Positions 52,700 through 56,142 of a stretch of DNA of 56,142 nucleotides are shown here, piece by piece. The stretch spans positions 2,300 to 58,441 of the forward strand of contig MNCI01006123.1 of the NCBI GenBank assembly GCA_015680685.1. Direction: 5' to 3'. The notes beneath the pieces are model-generated. The model saw only the letters and a program-made list of their open reading frames with translations. It ran no database searches and was not told the origin of the DNA. Every line of letters starts with the position of its first letter. Within the stretch, counting starts at the first letter, position 1. This DNA is from Gnetum montanum. Lineage: Eukaryota > Streptophyta > Gnetopsida > Gnetales > Gnetaceae. Made by a program: the position numbers and the translations under genes.

Positions 52700-54060
52700 A
52701 GCCATAAACTTGTTCAATGAGCCAAAAATCAAGGTTACAACAATAAAAAAATTCATATAACCATATTAGTTCATAATTTTTCACACAAGGACAATAATTA
52801 ATTACATTAAAATTGGCCCATTGTAATAGGTAGGATAATGCTTAACAAGTATAAACAAATCAAAATTCCTATAGAATTAAGCATCATAGCCACCCTTCAC
52901 ATCCATACTATCTACCTCAAAGTAAGATTGCTTAGCTCCTTCTTCATCATCATCATGAATCTAGAGGTGGACATTACACTCATTATCAACAACCCTCTTA
53001 TCCAAAGTTACTATAGTGGAGTTCATTTTCTCCAAGATGGAAAGGATCATCTGCTGACTAGCTTAGACCTCTTGCATCTAGGTTCTCATATCCTCTTTAA
53101 GCCCGTTGACCTCATTAACTTGAGGTGCTAACATTGAACTTATATCATTAGACTCCTTGATAAAGGTTTGATTTTGGTATATATCTTTAGGAACCTAGCG
53201 AAGCTATCCTTTTGTATGATAGTCAAGTTTACCTTTATGTTAGTTTGAGGTTTTGGTAGTTCCAATTTTCATAAAATGGCTAAAATTTAAAATGGAAAGG
53301 ATAATTTCAAGGCCTCATTATCATAGTAATAGACCATGTACCTAATTAGCAAGTACACAAAGTTGGCCTCCTTCTCGTACTTTCGTGTCTTCATCATTCC
53401 AAGGGCTAGGTTAAGGACCTAAGTTGTATGTGTTGATGATAGAAAATTTGTAATAATAATTTGTTCTATCACTCTATATTTAGGATGTAGATTCATGAAC
53501 TAGACTTCCTATGGTTGCACCACACTCGAATCAAACTCACTTATGAACTAATGAAATATATCATATTTTTCCTCCATGCTTACCTTGGACTTCTAGATGT
53601 CATTATCATTGATTAGTAACCTAAACCACTCCTATAGCCACACCACCATGATCTTCACCTTATCCTCTAAAAAATAGATACTAAGTATCATTTTGAAGGC
53701 TTTGTCTTTGTCGAATGTAGCTTGAGGTTCTTGTAGAACTTTAGAATCTCCTCCTAGTAGTACTAGTCAACCATGGGTTTAATGAACACCCTAAAATACA
53801 TCACCTTGATTTGCTAATAGACATAGACATCTATGTGCTCAAACCACTTACTATAGTTGGCTTCTAGATGAAAGGCCATGATTTTTAGTCTTTGCCTCCA
53901 TGGTGCTTGCACATACATTAGAATATTGAGAACATGGAAATAATCAATAATTTCTTCTGAAAACCCTATGCTCACCTTTTTTTTGTTGCTTGGTGATCAA
54001 TGATTTTGCCATTTATATGCCTTACAATGTGGGGAAAAGACATTGTATAAAGAAAAAATG
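52700..54060 (-). pseudogene. Decayed transposon accessory-type frame
   Basis: The sense strand is readable for long stretches with few stops: AFHLEANYSKWFEHIDVYVY, QIKVMYFRVFIKPMVD, EEILKFYKNLKLH, HPKYRVIEQIIITNFLSS, MMKTRKYEKEANFVYLLIRY, then a polar C-terminal part. It has the same style as the accessory frame of element D (fixed-length helical segments around VIEQII/NLPQLIYLEI), but there is no clear alignment by eye and no LTRs border it. An unrecognised host pseudogene is the alternative. Confidence 0.4.
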
Positions 54061-55159
54061 TTATCTTCTATCTGAAAACAACAAAGTATCCTTATCCTAT
54101 TGATGGCAAGGCTTGCCTAGCATGATCAATGTTTTTTCCAAGAAAATCATCCCTACTCCTACACATGAAAAATGTAAACAAGACAATGATGTATGGTACT
54201 TGAAGTTTTGGTGCTAATCTGTTCAATTCTAGTGCCAACACTAAATGAAAGGATTGGAAGAAATGGTATACGTAGGATTTGAAGACTATATTCTACTATC
54301 TAATTTAGGCCTGGGTCAAGTAGCAGTCTTATAAAACTAGCACCATTGCCTTATTGTTATGATTTTTTAAATAAATCTAATATATCATGTCAAGTCATGG
54401 AAGCAACATAGTTCGATAGAAAAGGGATTGATTCTTCTTACAGTAGTGATAATTATTGATTTATATTTTTATATAGGATTTTCTATATTTCTTCTTACCA
54501 CCATAGCGATGGATATTAGTATCATGTATAATTGTTATCAAAGTTTATCATGTTTGCACTATTAAAACATTAGGATCTTGAGGAAATTTTTGATTTATCA
54601 TGGCTTAATGATTTAATCGATGAACTTTGGTATCATTGTACATATTTCCTATCAAATCTTGTCAATTCAATCAATATCCTCATCGATAGGCAAAGACCAT
54701 ATTTCACTAGACTTATCTATTTATATCGAAATATTAATATATTTCAGTATACTTGATACTAATAAAATGAAGTGAGCATCTTGTATGATATTGTGAGACA
54801 TTAAATTATTGATGTCTATCAATATCCTAAAATCCTAAGGGTTTGTTTTCTTGATTCCTACATATCGATTGACCTCACTTTTGCAATATCTCATGGTTGT
54901 GAACAGGTCCTTATTGAAGGTCATTACGTTCTACAATAAATATTGATATTTATTATTTCACATTTATTACCTGACTAAAATTATTATCCAAATTTTATTA
55001 ATGCATCATTAACATCCTTACCTTTACACTTATTATATTACTTACCTAGGATATGTAGTATTAGTTGAGAGTTTACATATAACTTAGTTAGGAATGTTCA
55101 TACCTAGGATTCTTTAGACTAGACTTTTGCTCATAGGTTTTTCTTCATTCATTGGAGGA
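54061..55159. other. AT-rich sequence, no gene seen
   Basis: No motif or repeat family recognised. Confidence 0.4.
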
Positions 55160-56142
55160 TGATGGGATGTGATATCGCATGGGCCGCATCTCAGCAAGTT
55201 TTTTTTTTCGGCTGAGGGCCTGCTATGCTACGCTACGTAGCTCAGTGTAGTAGACTTCAGGAGGACAGAACAGAACAAGGGATGCACAGTGAAAACACTT
55301 TAACCTTGCAAGTTAACCATGTTTCAAAACCTTAACTTTTTGTGTGTTACACCACGTTACGCTATGCAACGTAACGCAAGCAGCACAGTTGATATAGCCG
55401 CAATAACAAGGATAAAAAAATTCAAACAGTAGCAATCATTACGCCACGATATACTTCCTAGCGTATTGCAGCGTAGCCGTGGGATAGTTTATTCTTTTTT
55501 CACCAAAGATTTTGAAATACTTCAACGTGAAAGACAAGGTTAAAATTTTTTCTATAAAGGGTGGTTATGCTATGGTATGCTTCAGAGCGTAGCACAATGT
55601 AGCATCACAAGCTTCAACTATAGCATGCCAGGTCAACGACATTCTGCTGGCCCAGGACACACGTCATCTAAACCACATTCTTCTTCTAACCCTAATCCTA
55701 TAAAAACCCCAGCAGAAAATGCTCAAAGGGTTTGAAAAAAAAGAGAGTTGGAAACAAAGAAAAAAGAGGTTGAAAAATTTGAGGTAGTTGACGAAAGTTG
55801 GCAAGAGCATCGACGATGATAGAGAGAAGCTTTTTGGCCAGAAATTGCAAGTTAGCAAACATTTTTCTTTGAGCCTAACTCCCTTGCACCTAGATTGGCC
55901 AGTGAACAAGGTAGATTGCCCTTTTGCTTGTTTAATCTCTAAATAGCTTCTTGTTAGTGGTGGATACTTCATCCAAACCAGAGTCTGCTTGCAAATCCCA
56001 TTGTATTCATCATATTTGTCCATAAGATAGATCCCAGATCTCGGGATCATGAATTTTCTAAATTCAATTCATTGCATGCTATTTACATTGATTTTTAAAT
56101 TCATTTTGCATAGTTTACATCATTTTCATTGCCTTCAAGATC
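55160..56142 (+). repeat. Start of an LTR-like unit, continuing past the right edge
   Basis: TGATGGGATGTGATATCGCA then TGGGCC matches the element C LTR start (TGATGGGACACGATATCATA then TGGGCC) at 21 of 26 bases. After a T tract the sequence differs: it carries words such as GCTACGTAGC (55232-55241), CGTTACG...CGTAACG (55355-55376) and AGCGTAGC, then a TATA box. It could be a divergent LTR family sharing only the terminus. Confidence 0.45.
55699..55706 (+). promoter_or_regulatory. TATA box
   Basis: TATAAAAA in CCTAATCCTATAAAAACCCC, the best plant-type TATA box at the right end, downstream of the GCTACGTAGC-type repeats. Confidence 0.5.

Noticed and set aside
55664-56050. 128-residue minus-strand open frame at the right end
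   Set aside because: It lies antisense to the TATA-bearing LTR-like unit, with no recognisable motif. Probably chance.

Overview
The window looks like nuclear DNA of a seed plant with a large, repeat-rich, AT-rich genome. A conifer or other gymnosperm is plausible, but the sequence does not prove it. The only intact host gene I can support is an intron-containing gene on the + strand (coding exons between 5992 and 8260). It encodes a probably mitochondrial glycine-rich RNA-binding protein with a presequence, one RRM and a long Gly/Asn/Ser tail, resembling the GR-RBP3/GR-RBP5 (ORRM3/ORRM5) group. Most of the rest is decayed, nested LTR retrotransposons.

Layout. Positions 1-4854 hold two minus-strand Ty3/gypsy elements: A (5' LTR 3954-4854 plus gag) and E, which is inserted in A's gag and runs off the left edge. 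Positions 4855-5440 hold short tRNA/SINE-like repeats. The host gene and its flanks fill 5440-11015. Element B (+ strand, 11021-27628) is complete with both LTRs and a perfect 5-bp target duplication (ATAAG). Its integrase is split by element C (- strand, 17412-24360, duplication ATATC/ACATC), which carries gag and protease but has lost the whole RT-RNase H-integrase block. Element D (- strand, 29391-43675) sits in an (AT)n tract and has gag, pro, RT, RNase H, integrase and a further sense-strand reading frame downstream. That frame is interrupted by a solo LTR (32776-33823, duplication ACTGC). A decayed Ty1/copia element (- strand) covers about 44290-49760. The right end has weakly coding AT-rich sequence, a remnant similar in kind to D's extra frame (52700-54060), and the start of another LTR-like unit at 55160.

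How the parts relate. A, B, C, D and probably E form one related group. They share primer-binding sites matching tRNA-Asp, TGATGA...CTCATCA LTR ends, a gag that begins MSSS, an RT of Athila/Tat type, a second polypurine box just after the integrase position, a T-rich tract after it, and a conserved block next to the terminal polypurine tract. C, and probably E, look like non-autonomous gag-carrying derivatives that would need a B/D-like partner for reverse transcriptase and integrase. The LTRs carry family-specific palindrome arrays (GATATC cores in A/B/C) upstream of the TATA box.

Quality. One 290-base N gap lies in B. Isolated single Ns at 2106, 15666, 15923 and 21560 coincide with sequence discontinuities. 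Between 15666 and 15923 the RT core of B is replaced by an apparently exact reverse-complement copy of upstream sequence, almost certainly an assembly error.
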